From assembly GCF_000379765.1 (NCBI RefSeq), contig NZ_KB903465.1, forward strand, positions 374,807 to 438,806: 64,000 nucleotides of DNA, in the 5' to 3' direction. Source of the stretch: Flexithrix dorotheae DSM 6795 (lineage in GTDB: Bacteria > Bacteroidota > Bacteroidia > Cytophagales > Flammeovirgaceae). Position numbers and translations under genes: made by a program. Shown piece by piece: positions 18,890-27,567 of the stretch. The notes beneath the pieces are model-generated. The model was not told the DNA's origin. It was given only the letters and a program-made list of their open reading frames with translations, and ran no database searches. Numbering within the stretch: the first letter of the stretch is position 1; each line of letters opens with the position of its first letter.

Positions 18890-19353
18890 AATTCAATTAG
18901 TTGGGTATAGTTTCAGTTTTTGAAATGAATTGGCAAGAAAATAAAAGCTGCCTCTTTTTCCGCTAATAATTTGTAATTTAGCAACAGTATTAGGTATTAC
19001 AAAGTACTGTTTTATAATCAAAAAATAATTGAAATAAACGGCTTTAATCAGGGATAAAAAACAAACAATCCTTTCAAAAAATCACTTCCATTTACGGGAA
19101 TACAGCCTTGAGGTTTTAGATGCAGTTTTATTTTTCTCTTAATTTGGGGAATAATATGCAAATTGATTAGGGAAGTTTAAAACAGTGATGTATTAATTTA
19201 GGACAAATAGATTTTTAGGAAATAAAATCAATTTTTCCTTCAACTTGCCGAGTTTTACAAAAAAGGGAACTTAAATTAAACCTTCAGCAAAAGAAATAAG
19301 TTGAAAATCAGCTATTCCCACAGCAATTTAGATTCAAAATTAATGATGTAGTA
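18890..19353. other. Intergenic stretch, 464 bp, nothing recognised
   Basis: Divergent gap between the orphan permease (minus) and a secreted hydrolase (plus). AT-rich with no convincing frame, no strong hairpin with a T-run, and no clear TAnnTTTG box on either strand. It must hold both promoters. Confidence 0.4.
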
Positions 19354-20577
19354 ATGAAAAAAATTTTATCATCTCTTTCCGGTATACCTTTTCTAAAAAT
19401 CAATTGGTCCATTTTCTTGCTGGCAGCCCTTTTTTGGAGTTGTTCGGAAGATCCCGAACCGGAAGTTCCGGTTGAAAATAAATTTCTGGTAGAGTCCTCC
19501 CTTAAATCGGAGTACAATGAAAGCTTTCTTAAAACCCTTGCTGGTTTAGGAGGTTATGGCAGTTTTACTGATATCATTAGAAATGATATCGAGATTTACA
19601 GATTAAAATATAAAACCACAGTCGGAGGCCAGGAAGTAATAGCCTCCGGAGTGATTTCCATTCCTACAAATGTAAGTGGTGCTATTCCTTTTTTAAGTGC
19701 CCACAGAGGAACCATATTTGGTGATGATGAAGCCCCTTCCGAGGCCAATCCATTTTATGCTTTCGAACTATTTGCGGCAGCCGGATATGCTACCGTATTA
19801 CCCGATATGATTGGATTTGGGGAAACAAAAGACATGGTGCAGCATTATTACAACAAAGAAGCCAACAGCCAGGTCGCAATAGATATGATGCATGCGGGAA
19901 GGGAATTTTTGAGGGGAAAAGACATTGAATTGAACGATCAGCTTTTTCTTCTTGGCTATTCTCAGGGAGGTTTTATCACGATAGCCACCCAACAGGCCAT
20001 TGAAAGTGATCCTGCTTTAAACTGGGACATTACAGCTGTAGCCGCTGGTGCAGGATCTTATAATATAGAATTTGTGATGGATGACGTGATCAACAGGGGA
20101 ATTTTTACCGCTCCCGGATTTTTAAGCCTAATTGTTTATTCCTTTAATGAAGTCAATGGTTTTGGAAAATCGATGGATTATTATTTTCAGGAGCCATATG
20201 CCAGCCAAATTCCCGATTTACTGGATGGTTCAAGTGGATTCGCTGAAGTAAATGCTGCGCTTTCCGATACTCTATCTGTTTATTTCCAGTCCACTTTTGT
20301 TGACGGCTTAAAAAACAGAACGGAAACCGAAATGATCAATGCCTTCAGGGCCAATAGTGTCCAGGACTGGAAACCCAATGCACCTGTACGGTTATACCAT
20401 TCTTCTGGTGACCAGTATATCCCTATAGAAGATTCTCAGCAAACCGCAGAGGTAATGAGTAAAAATGGTGCGGATGTGACTTTTATTCAGGTTGGTGATA
20501 AATCTCATAGTGCTGCTTCTGTTGATATGGTGATTGAAGCTGTTCCATGGTTTGAAAGTCTGAGGACTGATCTTTAG
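19354..20577 (+). CDS. Lipoprotein alpha/beta hydrolase (secretory lipase/esterase-like)
   Basis: Protein of 407 residues with a lipoprotein signal ending in ALFWSCSEDPEPE (lipobox Cys near residue 31), then an acidic, Pro-rich linker. The alpha/beta hydrolase fold shows LSAHRGTIFG near the oxyanion region, the nucleophile elbow GYSQGG near residue 205, and a late catalytic pair in SSGDQYIPIED (Asp) and DKSHSAAS (His). This resembles fungal/bacterial secretory lipases and prolyl-ester hydrolases. It faces the periplasm or cell surface and would hydrolyse esters. Monocistronic, 0.46 kb after the divergent permease. Confidence 0.87.
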   Translation: MKKILSSLSGIPFLKINWSIFLLAALFWSCSEDPEPEVPVENKFLVESSLKSEYNESFLKTLAGLGGYGSFTDIIRNDIEIYRLKYKTTVGGQEVIASGVISIPTNVSGAIPFLSAHRGTIFGDDEAPSEANPFYAFELFAAAGYATVLPDMIGFGETKDMVQHYYNKEANSQVAIDMMHAGREFLRGKDIELNDQLFLLGYSQGGFITIATQQAIESDPALNWDITAVAAGAGSYNIEFVMDDVINRGIFTAPGFLSLIVYSFNEVNGFGKSMDYYFQEPYASQIPDLLDGSSGFAEVNAALSDTLSVYFQSTFVDGLKNRTETEMINAFRANSVQDWKPNAPVRLYHSSGDQYIPIEDSQQTAEVMSKNGADVTFIQVGDKSHSAASVDMVIEAVPWFESLRTDL

Positions 20578-20657
20578 CAATCTCCTTATGAATAGTTATT
20601 TCCCAATATACAAATTACCAGGATCTGTATTTTGGTAACTCTTTGGCTCTAAAACTT

Positions 20658-20700
20658 CAAAAAGCTGATTTACACAAAGTCTTTACCTAAGACCTTGCTG
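20658..20700 (-). repeat. Dispersed hairpin repeat, family 1, copy 3
   Basis: On the minus strand it begins CAGCAAGGTCTTAGGTAAAG and continues ACTTTGTGTAAATC. It matches copy 2 (51655-51697) at roughly 32 of 43 positions and keeps the hairpin AAGGTCTT / AAGACTTT. It sits between the secreted hydrolase and the truA promoter. Confidence 0.6.
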
Positions 20701-20787
20701 TAAAGGGATTTAAAAGGTCCTGTTGGGTAAAAACCATTCTATTTTGTTATAAAAGACTATTTTTTCAGGCGGATTCGGTCGAAGAAG

Positions 20788-20817
20788 TTGCGGCAAATCA
20801 AAATATAATTAATTTTG
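20788..20817 (+). promoter_or_regulatory. Promoter of truA (Bacteroidota -33/-7 type)
   Basis: TTG at 20788-20790, a spacer of 19 bases, and TAATTTTG at 20810-20817, a full match to the Bacteroidota -7 box TAnnTTTG. Transcription would begin near 20824. A TTG codon inside the -7 box (20815) is in frame with truA but cannot be the start if this promoter is used. Confidence 0.65.
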
Positions 20818-20838
20818 CCCACCTTCTTTTTTTATGAC

Positions 20839-21621
20839 ATGAAAAAATATTATTACCTCATTCAGCTCCAGTATCTGGGGTTTAGGTATCACGGCTGGCA
20901 AAAACAGCCAGATGTAAAGACCGTCCAAAAAATGGTTGAGAAAACGGTCAGGTTTGTACTGGAACATGAGGATTTTAAAGTACTTGGCTCTGCCAGAACG
21001 GATGCCAAAGTTTCGGCCAATAATGCAGCTTTTGAATTATTTCTGAAGGCACCAATTGATACCGAATTATTTTTTAAGGCATTTAATGAAAATCTTCCAC
21101 AGGATATCAGGGCCACAGGCATAAAGGAAGTTGACCGCTCTTTTAATATCATCAACAGCCCCAAATACAAGGAATATATTTACCTGTTTTCTTTTGGTGA
21201 AAAAAATCATCCTTTTAGTGCTCCGTTTATGACCTATATTTCCGAAAAGCTGGATATTGGGCTAATGGAAGAAGGGGCCCGGCTTTTTGAGGGATTGCAC
21301 AATTTCCAAAACTACTGCTACAAACCCAAAGAAAACACCATGTTCAACAGGGAGATCAAATACAGTAGAATTCTGGAAAATGATGTTTACACGGCTAATT
21401 TTTTTCCGGAAAAAAGCTTCCTTTATAAGGTAATAGGAAAGGGTTTTATGCGTCATCAGGTCCGGCTGATGGTGGGTGCGCTCATCAACCTGGGTAAAGG
21501 GAAATTTGATATGGATTACATCAGGTATTCCCTCACAGAGAAAATAGAAGATCCACTAAACAATATTGCGCCATCTTCAGGGCTTATACTCAATAAGATT
21601 GAGTTTGATGATGATCTTTAA
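20839..21621 (+). CDS. truA: tRNA pseudouridine synthase TruA, divergent subtype
   Basis: Cytoplasmic enzyme that should convert uridines in the anticodon arm (classically positions 38-40) of tRNAs to pseudouridine. I chose the ATG at 20839 (protein MKKYYYLIQLQYLGF, 260 residues) because the upstream TTG at 20815 lies in the predicted -7 box. The catalytic Asp is in GSARTDAKVSA (Asp55). The usual motif is G(A/S)GRTDxGVHA, so the G-V-H part is altered to K-V-S. The second signature is KGFMRHQVRLMVGAL. The family is clear, while the changed motif suggests a subgroup whose target sites may differ. Confidence 0.88.
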   Translation: MKKYYYLIQLQYLGFRYHGWQKQPDVKTVQKMVEKTVRFVLEHEDFKVLGSARTDAKVSANNAAFELFLKAPIDTELFFKAFNENLPQDIRATGIKEVDRSFNIINSPKYKEYIYLFSFGEKNHPFSAPFMTYISEKLDIGLMEEGARLFEGLHNFQNYCYKPKENTMFNREIKYSRILENDVYTANFFPEKSFLYKVIGKGFMRHQVRLMVGALINLGKGKFDMDYIRYSLTEKIEDPLNNIAPSSGLILNKIEFDDDL

Positions 21622-21811
21622 ACTCAGTGCTCATTCTTTCACAGATTAGATAAAAGCCTGTATAAATTCATAAACCCACTAAAAAGATTGCTGCTGCAAT
21701 TTCTCTCAGTTATCCTGATGGAGGATTATTCCTTGCCACGATATTTTGTATTCAAAAGGCTTTGAAAGAATAACAATTTAAAACCAATTCTTTTAAAAAC
21801 TTTTGTAATTT

Positions 21812-21835
21812 AGGCCGATTCAAAGGCCTTTTTTT
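21812..21835 (+). terminator. Short terminator-like hairpin before the cytochrome gene
   Basis: AGGCC (21812-21816) pairs with GGCCT (21825-21829) and is followed by seven T. It would end the truA transcript. TAATTTAG at 21806-21813, one base off the -7 consensus, overlaps it and could start the cytochrome transcript, so the reading is ambiguous. Confidence 0.45.
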
Positions 21836-21848
21836 GTTTGTAATCCAA

Positions 21849-22343
21849 ATGAGTGACGAAAGTTTAAAACATATAAGAAAATTACTTAATGGACTGGGTT
21901 TCAGTCTTATCCTTTTTTTGGTAGCCCTTTTTTTAATTCCCGGAGGAGTTATGATTTATTCCCATGTAGACTTCTCTTCTCCGGAAATGGCTGATCCTGT
22001 CTCCCCCCAACTTGCAGAAAATACTCCAAAAGTCTTGGAGGCTGCCCAGGATGCCATTGTTGATGGAAAGGATGCAGCAACTGGCCTGATTGCCGATGAA
22101 AATTACCAGCTGGTAAAAACCAATTGTACTGCCTGCCACTCAGCCAAACTGATTACCCAAAACAGAGCAACCAGAGCTGGTTGGGAAAGTATGATTCGCT
22201 GGATGCAGAATACCCAGAAACTTTGGGATTTAGGTCCAAATGAGCCGTTAATTCTGGATTACCTGGCCAAAAATTATGCACCCCAAAAACAAGGTAGAAG
22301 AAAGAATTTGGAAAATATTGAGTGGTATGAGTTGAAGGATTGA
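21849..22343 (+). CDS. Membrane-anchored monoheme cytochrome c
   Basis: Protein of 164 residues from the ATG at 21849 (an in-frame TTG at 21834 lies in the T-run of a hairpin and is less likely). One N-terminal membrane segment (about 15-38, LGFSLILFLVALFLIPG) anchors a periplasmic domain. The heme motif is CTACHS (Cys near residue 93, heme-ligand His), and WESMIRWMQ near 115 offers Met as second ligand. The pattern resembles the cytochrome subunit of sulfite dehydrogenases, but no molybdopterin enzyme is adjacent. It probably carries electrons in the periplasm. Confidence 0.9.
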   Translation: MSDESLKHIRKLLNGLGFSLILFLVALFLIPGGVMIYSHVDFSSPEMADPVSPQLAENTPKVLEAAQDAIVDGKDAATGLIADENYQLVKTNCTACHSAKLITQNRATRAGWESMIRWMQNTQKLWDLGPNEPLILDYLAKNYAPQKQGRRKNLENIEWYELKD

Positions 22344-22417
22344 TTTTGAATATCCACATTATTTCTTCAATTGCAAAAGCAATTCAGGTCAACATCCTTA
22401 CCATTTACTTTAAGCTG

Positions 22418-23020
22418 TTATACTTTGGTTTTTGTAGCCACTACCACTCCGGTGGACCAGTCCATTTGAGTAATGACAAAATTGGGTAATGACTCCAGTT
22501 TTTGCATCAAATTAGCTGCTTTTTCGGCATGTCCTTCCGGCCAGTTTGGGTGAGGTTTCATGTCATCAATTATATAAAATCCACCTGTTTTCACCATTGC
22601 CAAAACCTCATCCAATTCCGAATACTTTCCAGGCCAGGCATCGGAAAATATTAAATCAAATTTTTCTGATTGATGCTTTTGTATCCACTCAGCTCCGTCT
22701 CCACAAATAATATTGATGCGACTGTCCTCCCCAAAAAATTCATTGACAATATTGATTAACTTCGGATCATTATCCACAGAAGTCAGTTGGGAATTCTGAT
22801 CCAAACCATCTGCCATCCATGATAAAGACAAGCCAATTCCCGTTCCCAGTTCCAAGATATTCCCACTTGGTTTGGAAGCCACTAAAGTGCGGAGCAAAGC
22901 ACCCACTTCACTATCTGAAGGCATGGTAAAACCGATTTCCTCACATTTTTTTTCAAGTGCAGAAAATGTTTGAGGAGGTTTAGGGAGGTTAAATTGGTTC
23001 ATATTCATTTTATCTTTCAA
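22418..23020 (-). CDS. Class I SAM-dependent methyltransferase, O-methyltransferase-like
   Basis: Cytoplasmic enzyme of 200 residues. The SAM-binding loop NILELGTGIGLSLSW is near residue 55, the acidic SAM-ribose contact is in LTSVDNDPKL, and FDLIFSDAWPGKY plus FYIIDDMKPHPN resemble the metal/substrate region of catechol-type O-methyltransferases. Start Met is followed by further Met codons (MKDKMNMNQF), so the start may be 12 or 18 bases later. Substrate unknown. A terminator-like hairpin lies on the same strand 46 bp upstream of its start. Confidence 0.85.
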   Translation of the reverse strand: MKDKMNMNQFNLPKPPQTFSALEKKCEEIGFTMPSDSEVGALLRTLVASKPSGNILELGTGIGLSLSWMADGLDQNSQLTSVDNDPKLINIVNEFFGEDSRINIICGDGAEWIQKHQSEKFDLIFSDAWPGKYSELDEVLAMVKTGGFYIIDDMKPHPNWPEGHAEKAANLMQKLESLPNFVITQMDWSTGVVVATKTKV

Positions 23021-23065
23021 TTCCTTAGCTAAAGTTGCAATTATTGGATTAAGCTAAAAATAAAA

Positions 23066-23093
23066 AAGGACTCTCCAAATTTAATTGGGGAAT
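23066..23093 (-). terminator. Terminator-like hairpin upstream of the methyltransferase
   Basis: On the minus strand GGATTCCCCAA and TTGGAGAGTCC form an imperfect stem followed by TTTTTTATTTTT. There is no minus-strand gene just before it, so it may be an attenuator or the end of a small RNA. Confidence 0.4.
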
Positions 23094-23205
23094 CCTCAGA
23101 AAAACTTCGCATACACATATCGTTTTTATTTTGTTAACATACTTAAATAGATAAAATATTTTATGCTATGAGAAATAACTTTACCTCAAAAAAATTCACA
23201 TATCC

Positions 23206-24756
23206 ATGAAAAACATTCTATTAATTTTATTTTTATTCATTCAACCCGCATTTTTATTTTCCCAGGATAAGATAGTTCCTATTAAACTTGAAAAAGGCGA
23301 AGAACTAGATAATAGTATTGATTTTGGAGAAAATGGTTTCATACTTCAAACAAATACGGCTGGTCTTTATAAAAAAGCACAACATATTCTCAGACGGTAT
23401 GATAAAGATTTAAACCTTAAATGGGAATTAAAAATTGAAGGGAAAGGACAAAAGTCATTTCAAGGGCCACAAGGATATAATGCTCCACCAGATTTATTAT
23501 CTAACGAAAAAGGTGATTTTTTTTACTTGGTAGAAGATCTTCCAGAGCAACTAAAGAACCGGATTGCTATCACCAAAATCAGTAATGATGGAAAAATAGA
23601 AGAAGAATATGTAATTGAAAAATATAAGAAAATATTTGAAGTAATACAGCATATTTTCCTTTACAATGACAAGTTATATATAATTGGGAGCTCTGACCAT
23701 TATTATAATTTTGGTTTGATCAATGAGAAAAAAGGACAAACCTTGTTGGCGTATATTGATGTCAAGAATAAAAAAATGCAGGTGAATACTCTAAAATTAC
23801 CTGAATTAGAAAATCCTAAAATTTCTTCCTATTGGTATTTCAAGGAAATTTATAATGATCAGTTAATAATGGTAAGTCAAGAATTACCAAAGTCTCAGAA
23901 AAAAGGGAGTGCGTTGTATCATATTCTAAGCCTTGACTTTAAAGGAAATACCACAAAACAAACCAAAATTGATCTACCATTTGGGGAAACTTTCATACTT
24001 CCATCATCAAATAGAATTTTAAACCTAAATGATTCAAAAACTTCTTCAATCCAACAAGATATCCAATCTTTTGCTTATACTTCTGGATCGGGTGATACTT
24101 CGGTAAAGCAATTGGCAAATGTTGGGGCTTATAGTGAACTTTATGTTGATAAGACTACCGGGGAAATACTTATTTTCGGATTACTTGGAGAAAAGGAAGC
24201 AGTAGGGCAAGGCAGCAAAATGTTTTTTAATGAAATATTCATTAATTGTTATTCATATGATGGAAAACTAAAATGGGATAAAAGAATTCCAAAACCGGTA
24301 TCCCTTTTAGATCCTAAATTCCCCCATTTTTTAGCCCATAACTTAATCCTTAATAAAGAAAAAGATAAAATAAATCTTCAATTAGGTTTAGTAACTACAA
24401 AAAGTAAATTTAATCTTTCAAAGGCTATTTTTTCGGCAGATATATTAACCATGTCAATATCGAAAACTGGCGAAATTCTTAATCAGAAGGAAGACAAATT
24501 TACAGAATTTGCTAAAGGATTAAGCAATGGAAAAAGTTTCGGACTAGTTAATGTGTATTTATTCATCAATTCCAGTCTTTTCAAAAGCTGCTTATATGGG
24601 AACCCAAATGGGAACTTTATAAAATATGCGATCACAGAAGATAAACCAATGTATGATATTGAAAAGATAATAAACCCTTCTGAATCTGGAGAAACCTTAT
24701 TTATTTACGGGAAAAAGAGTTATGAACTACATTATTATAAAAGAAAAATGAATTAA
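23206..24756 (+). CDS. Secreted protein of unknown function
   Basis: Protein of 516 residues with a Sec signal peptide (MKNILLILFLFIQPAFLFSQ, cleavage about residue 20). The mature part has repeated short beta-type stretches such as GYNAPPDLLSNEKGDFFYLV, LYIIGSSDHYYNFG and GEILIFGLLGEKEA, which suggests a beta-propeller-like fold, though I find no named domain. No membrane segment after the signal and no C-terminal sorting domain. It probably resides in the periplasm or outside the cell. It stands alone, ending at a strong bidirectional terminator shared with the gene on the other strand. Confidence 0.75.
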   Translation: MKNILLILFLFIQPAFLFSQDKIVPIKLEKGEELDNSIDFGENGFILQTNTAGLYKKAQHILRRYDKDLNLKWELKIEGKGQKSFQGPQGYNAPPDLLSNEKGDFFYLVEDLPEQLKNRIAITKISNDGKIEEEYVIEKYKKIFEVIQHIFLYNDKLYIIGSSDHYYNFGLINEKKGQTLLAYIDVKNKKMQVNTLKLPELENPKISSYWYFKEIYNDQLIMVSQELPKSQKKGSALYHILSLDFKGNTTKQTKIDLPFGETFILPSSNRILNLNDSKTSSIQQDIQSFAYTSGSGDTSVKQLANVGAYSELYVDKTTGEILIFGLLGEKEAVGQGSKMFFNEIFINCYSYDGKLKWDKRIPKPVSLLDPKFPHFLAHNLILNKEKDKINLQLGLVTTKSKFNLSKAIFSADILTMSISKTGEILNQKEDKFTEFAKGLSNGKSFGLVNVYLFINSSLFKSCLYGNPNGNFIKYAITEDKPMYDIEKIINPSESGETLFIYGKKSYELHYYKRKMN

Positions 24757-24757
24757 T

Positions 24758-24796
24758 AAAAAAAGCGAGGGAATTAAATTCTCTCGCTTTTTTATT
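24758..24796. terminator. Bidirectional rho-independent terminator
   Basis: GCGAGGGAA and TTCTCTCGC (one G-T pair) form a 9-bp stem around a short AT loop, with A-runs on the left and T-runs on the right. It serves the plus gene ending at 24756 and the minus gene ending at 24835. Confidence 0.85.
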
Positions 24797-24834
24797 GATT
24801 ATCAATAAATTACAAAAATACTATAGAACTGAAA

Positions 24835-27204
24835 TCACTCCTTCCCCTCATTAATCCACAAATCAATTCTTGGAGTTTTCCAGCTGTAGGGCTTGCCTAA
24901 TACATCATAATCTCCATCTCCATCCAGATCGGCAATTTTGCCTTCGTGCACTCCAAATCCTGTGGCAACCATTGTTTCTTCAAAATTTCCTTTTCCATCT
25001 CCTATCAAAATTCTTACTCTTGAACCCGGGTTTCCTTCTCCAAATCGCATTTCGGCACAGAAAATATCCAAATGGCCATCATTATTAAAATCAAAAGTTT
25101 CTAAAGTATGCCCATTGTCTAATTCGGTAATCAAAGTTTTGCCATACCAGGTGCCATCTTTCCACTCGTATAATCTTAAGGCAGCTTTTCCATCTCCGGC
25201 CACTAACAATACTTCCGGCCGACCACCTTCTATAAACTGTCCTGCTCCAGATCTTGTAAAACTATAGCTTGGGTCCACCAGGTTTTCTACATATTCGGTG
25301 CCATTCCAGGTGAAATATCGTCCTCCACCAACAATATCAATAATTCCATCCTCATTGATATCGGCCTTTGCCAATCCTTCATGCTCATTTATTCCCTTCC
25401 AATTCGGATAGCCTTCCTGACCCAATTGTTCCATCTGGCTGTCATCACTGTAAGTATAAATAGGCTTGTATTCCCAGGACTTTGCCTTTCTAGGATTTTC
25501 GGGGATTTCGGCAACCATCAGCGCCCCTGCAGTCTGGTTCCAGAATGCCAGTTCAGCTTTTCCATCTCCGTCAAAATCACCAAACATTTGGTCGTGATGC
25601 TTATTCTTACCTGTATCTTTTATAATATGTCTTTCCCACGGTTGGTCAGGATTGAGATTTGGATAAGGGTTCTCCCACCACCAAACATTATTACTTCTGC
25701 TTTCTCCTGCAAAAACAGCATCCAGATCACCATCGCCATCTATATCGTAAGTGGCGGAACCAGCTTCAATAAACAGTGGTTTATCCTCAATGATATACTT
25801 TTTCCACTCCCCTTTTTCATATCTTAAAAGGGCCACTGAAGGCGCCATGGTTCTGTCAGTAATCATAAAATCCTGTGCACCATTATTATCCACATCAATA
25901 ATCAGGGAAGCCGTTTGTTGTCTTCCTGGCAATGGCAGGGGCAAATCCTGATTGATGGTAGAAAGATGTTTCCATTTTACGATTGGCTTTTCAATCGCTT
26001 TATTTCTCCACACATGCATAAATTTGTAGTTGTCCCATCCGGCACTGACAATATCTAAATCTCCATCTCCATCCAGATCATCCATCATCGTTCCCAAATG
26101 GCCCTCTTTTCCGGTGTCAAGAATATGTTTGGTAAAATTACCTTTCCCATCATTTTCCCATGCCTGTAATTCCAGCCTTGGGCCTTTGTGTTCATTGGTA
26201 ATGAGGTCAAAATCCCCATCATTATCCAGGTCTTTTACCGCCAGATTATTCATGGAATACTGAGTCACCACCCAATTCCTTATCCATTCTTTTGAAGAAT
26301 CTTCAGGCTGCCGGTACCAGAAAAGATTTCCGTCTGGTTCATTTCCCGGCCATCTTTCTTCCGCAATAATCACATCGGCTTTATTATCTCCGTCAATATC
26401 GGCCACTTCTACCCTGTCAATCGGGTGATTTCCTTTTCCCAGTTCAGTAGCTTTCCATTTTTCAGTACCATCTCCGGGGTTTTCCCACCATACCACAATC
26501 ATGGGTTCATCTCCACCTTCCGGCCTTCTTCCTCCAGCAATATCAATATCTCCATCTCCATCAATATCCCCTGCACCAATACCTTCATCTGAAGAATTTT
26601 CTCCTATTAGCGTAGTTTTCCATTTTCCTTTTTCAGGGTTTTTACCTACTTCAATACAATAGACATTCCCATTTCCGGCAATCAAGACTTCCTCTTTTCC
26701 TCCAGCCACAATTTGTGCAGTTCTGAAACCCTGGCTATTGGTATGGGATGTGGCAGGAACCTGAGCAATTTTTATAACATTCCATTGAGTACCTGCTTTG
26801 TCTTTAGCTTCCAGCCAGAAAACATCGGGAAGGGCCTGGGCAATCACATCGGCATATTCGTCACCATCTACATCCATAATTACAAACCCATCTACATTTA
26901 CTCCAAAATCTGCCTTTCCCCACTCCCCTTCCATATTTCCTCCTGGGTTTTGATAATAGTACCTGCCGGATACCACATCTTTCTGTCCATCACCATTCAC
27001 ATCGCCAATACTCAACCCGAAATACCTCAGCCATTCTGGTTTGGTAAAATCACCCCATTTCCCTTTATTGTCATCAATTTGGATGTATTTCCATTGATCG
27101 AAAGGAAGTAGATTTTGGGCAAAAGAAGTAAATGTAAAAAAGCATAAGAGGGGAATTGTAAAGACAATTCTGAAGTGTGGTAATTTTTCTTTTTTCATTT
27201 TCAA
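24835..27204 (-). CDS. Exported FG-GAP/VCBS repeat protein
   Basis: Protein of 789 residues with a signal peptide (about 1-29, ending FTSFAQ). It is built of many repeats with calcium-binding loops of the type DxDxDGxxD: DVNGDGQKD, DVDGDEYAD, DIDGDGDID, DIDGDNKAD, DLDNDGDFD, DLDGDGDLD, DVDNNGAQD, DIDGDGDLD, DFDGDGKAE, DINEDGIID, DFNNDGHLD and DLDGDGDYD. These suggest a seven-bladed, integrin-alpha-like propeller, possibly with a second partial propeller, stabilised by Ca2+. Aromatic Trp-rich WWENPG loops recur between repeats, as in the group of bacterial proteins near polysaccharide-use genes. No catalytic domain or sorting signal is seen. Role in binding or adhesion is inference. Confidence 0.88.
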   Translation of the reverse strand: MKMKKEKLPHFRIVFTIPLLCFFTFTSFAQNLLPFDQWKYIQIDDNKGKWGDFTKPEWLRYFGLSIGDVNGDGQKDVVSGRYYYQNPGGNMEGEWGKADFGVNVDGFVIMDVDGDEYADVIAQALPDVFWLEAKDKAGTQWNVIKIAQVPATSHTNSQGFRTAQIVAGGKEEVLIAGNGNVYCIEVGKNPEKGKWKTTLIGENSSDEGIGAGDIDGDGDIDIAGGRRPEGGDEPMIVVWWENPGDGTEKWKATELGKGNHPIDRVEVADIDGDNKADVIIAEERWPGNEPDGNLFWYRQPEDSSKEWIRNWVVTQYSMNNLAVKDLDNDGDFDLITNEHKGPRLELQAWENDGKGNFTKHILDTGKEGHLGTMMDDLDGDGDLDIVSAGWDNYKFMHVWRNKAIEKPIVKWKHLSTINQDLPLPLPGRQQTASLIIDVDNNGAQDFMITDRTMAPSVALLRYEKGEWKKYIIEDKPLFIEAGSATYDIDGDGDLDAVFAGESRSNNVWWWENPYPNLNPDQPWERHIIKDTGKNKHHDQMFGDFDGDGKAELAFWNQTAGALMVAEIPENPRKAKSWEYKPIYTYSDDSQMEQLGQEGYPNWKGINEHEGLAKADINEDGIIDIVGGGRYFTWNGTEYVENLVDPSYSFTRSGAGQFIEGGRPEVLLVAGDGKAALRLYEWKDGTWYGKTLITELDNGHTLETFDFNNDGHLDIFCAEMRFGEGNPGSRVRILIGDGKGNFEETMVATGFGVHEGKIADLDGDGDYDVLGKPYSWKTPRIDLWINEGKE

Positions 27205-27567
27205 TTTAAAAATAGTCGTGTAAATTAAATTTGAATTTCGCCCAAATGGGAGTCAAAATTCAACTAAAAAGCAACATTTTTTCGGATCATTCAGGCATTA
27301 CAAATTAATACACATCTACTGATTTTTACTTGAACTGAATTGCCGTTTTATAGCACCATATTTTCAATAAATTAAGTTGAAAATATAAAATACGCTTTTA
27401 TATGCCTTTGTTTTTACCCAGAACAATATGTTTTTGAGGTGCACAGCAGTTTTACGCAACGCATAAAAAGCGGACGGCTGGCTGATAGAAGCATTTGGTA
27501 AAAATAACCAGTAGACAATGAAAAATTATTTTTTCAAAAAAGTGTAGAGTTTAATAATTTTCAGTTG
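27205..27567. other. Intergenic stretch, 363 bp, nothing recognised
   Basis: Gap between two minus-strand genes. AT-rich, no open frame that looks coding, and no stem with a T-run. The left end must hold the promoter of the FG-GAP gene. Confidence 0.4.
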
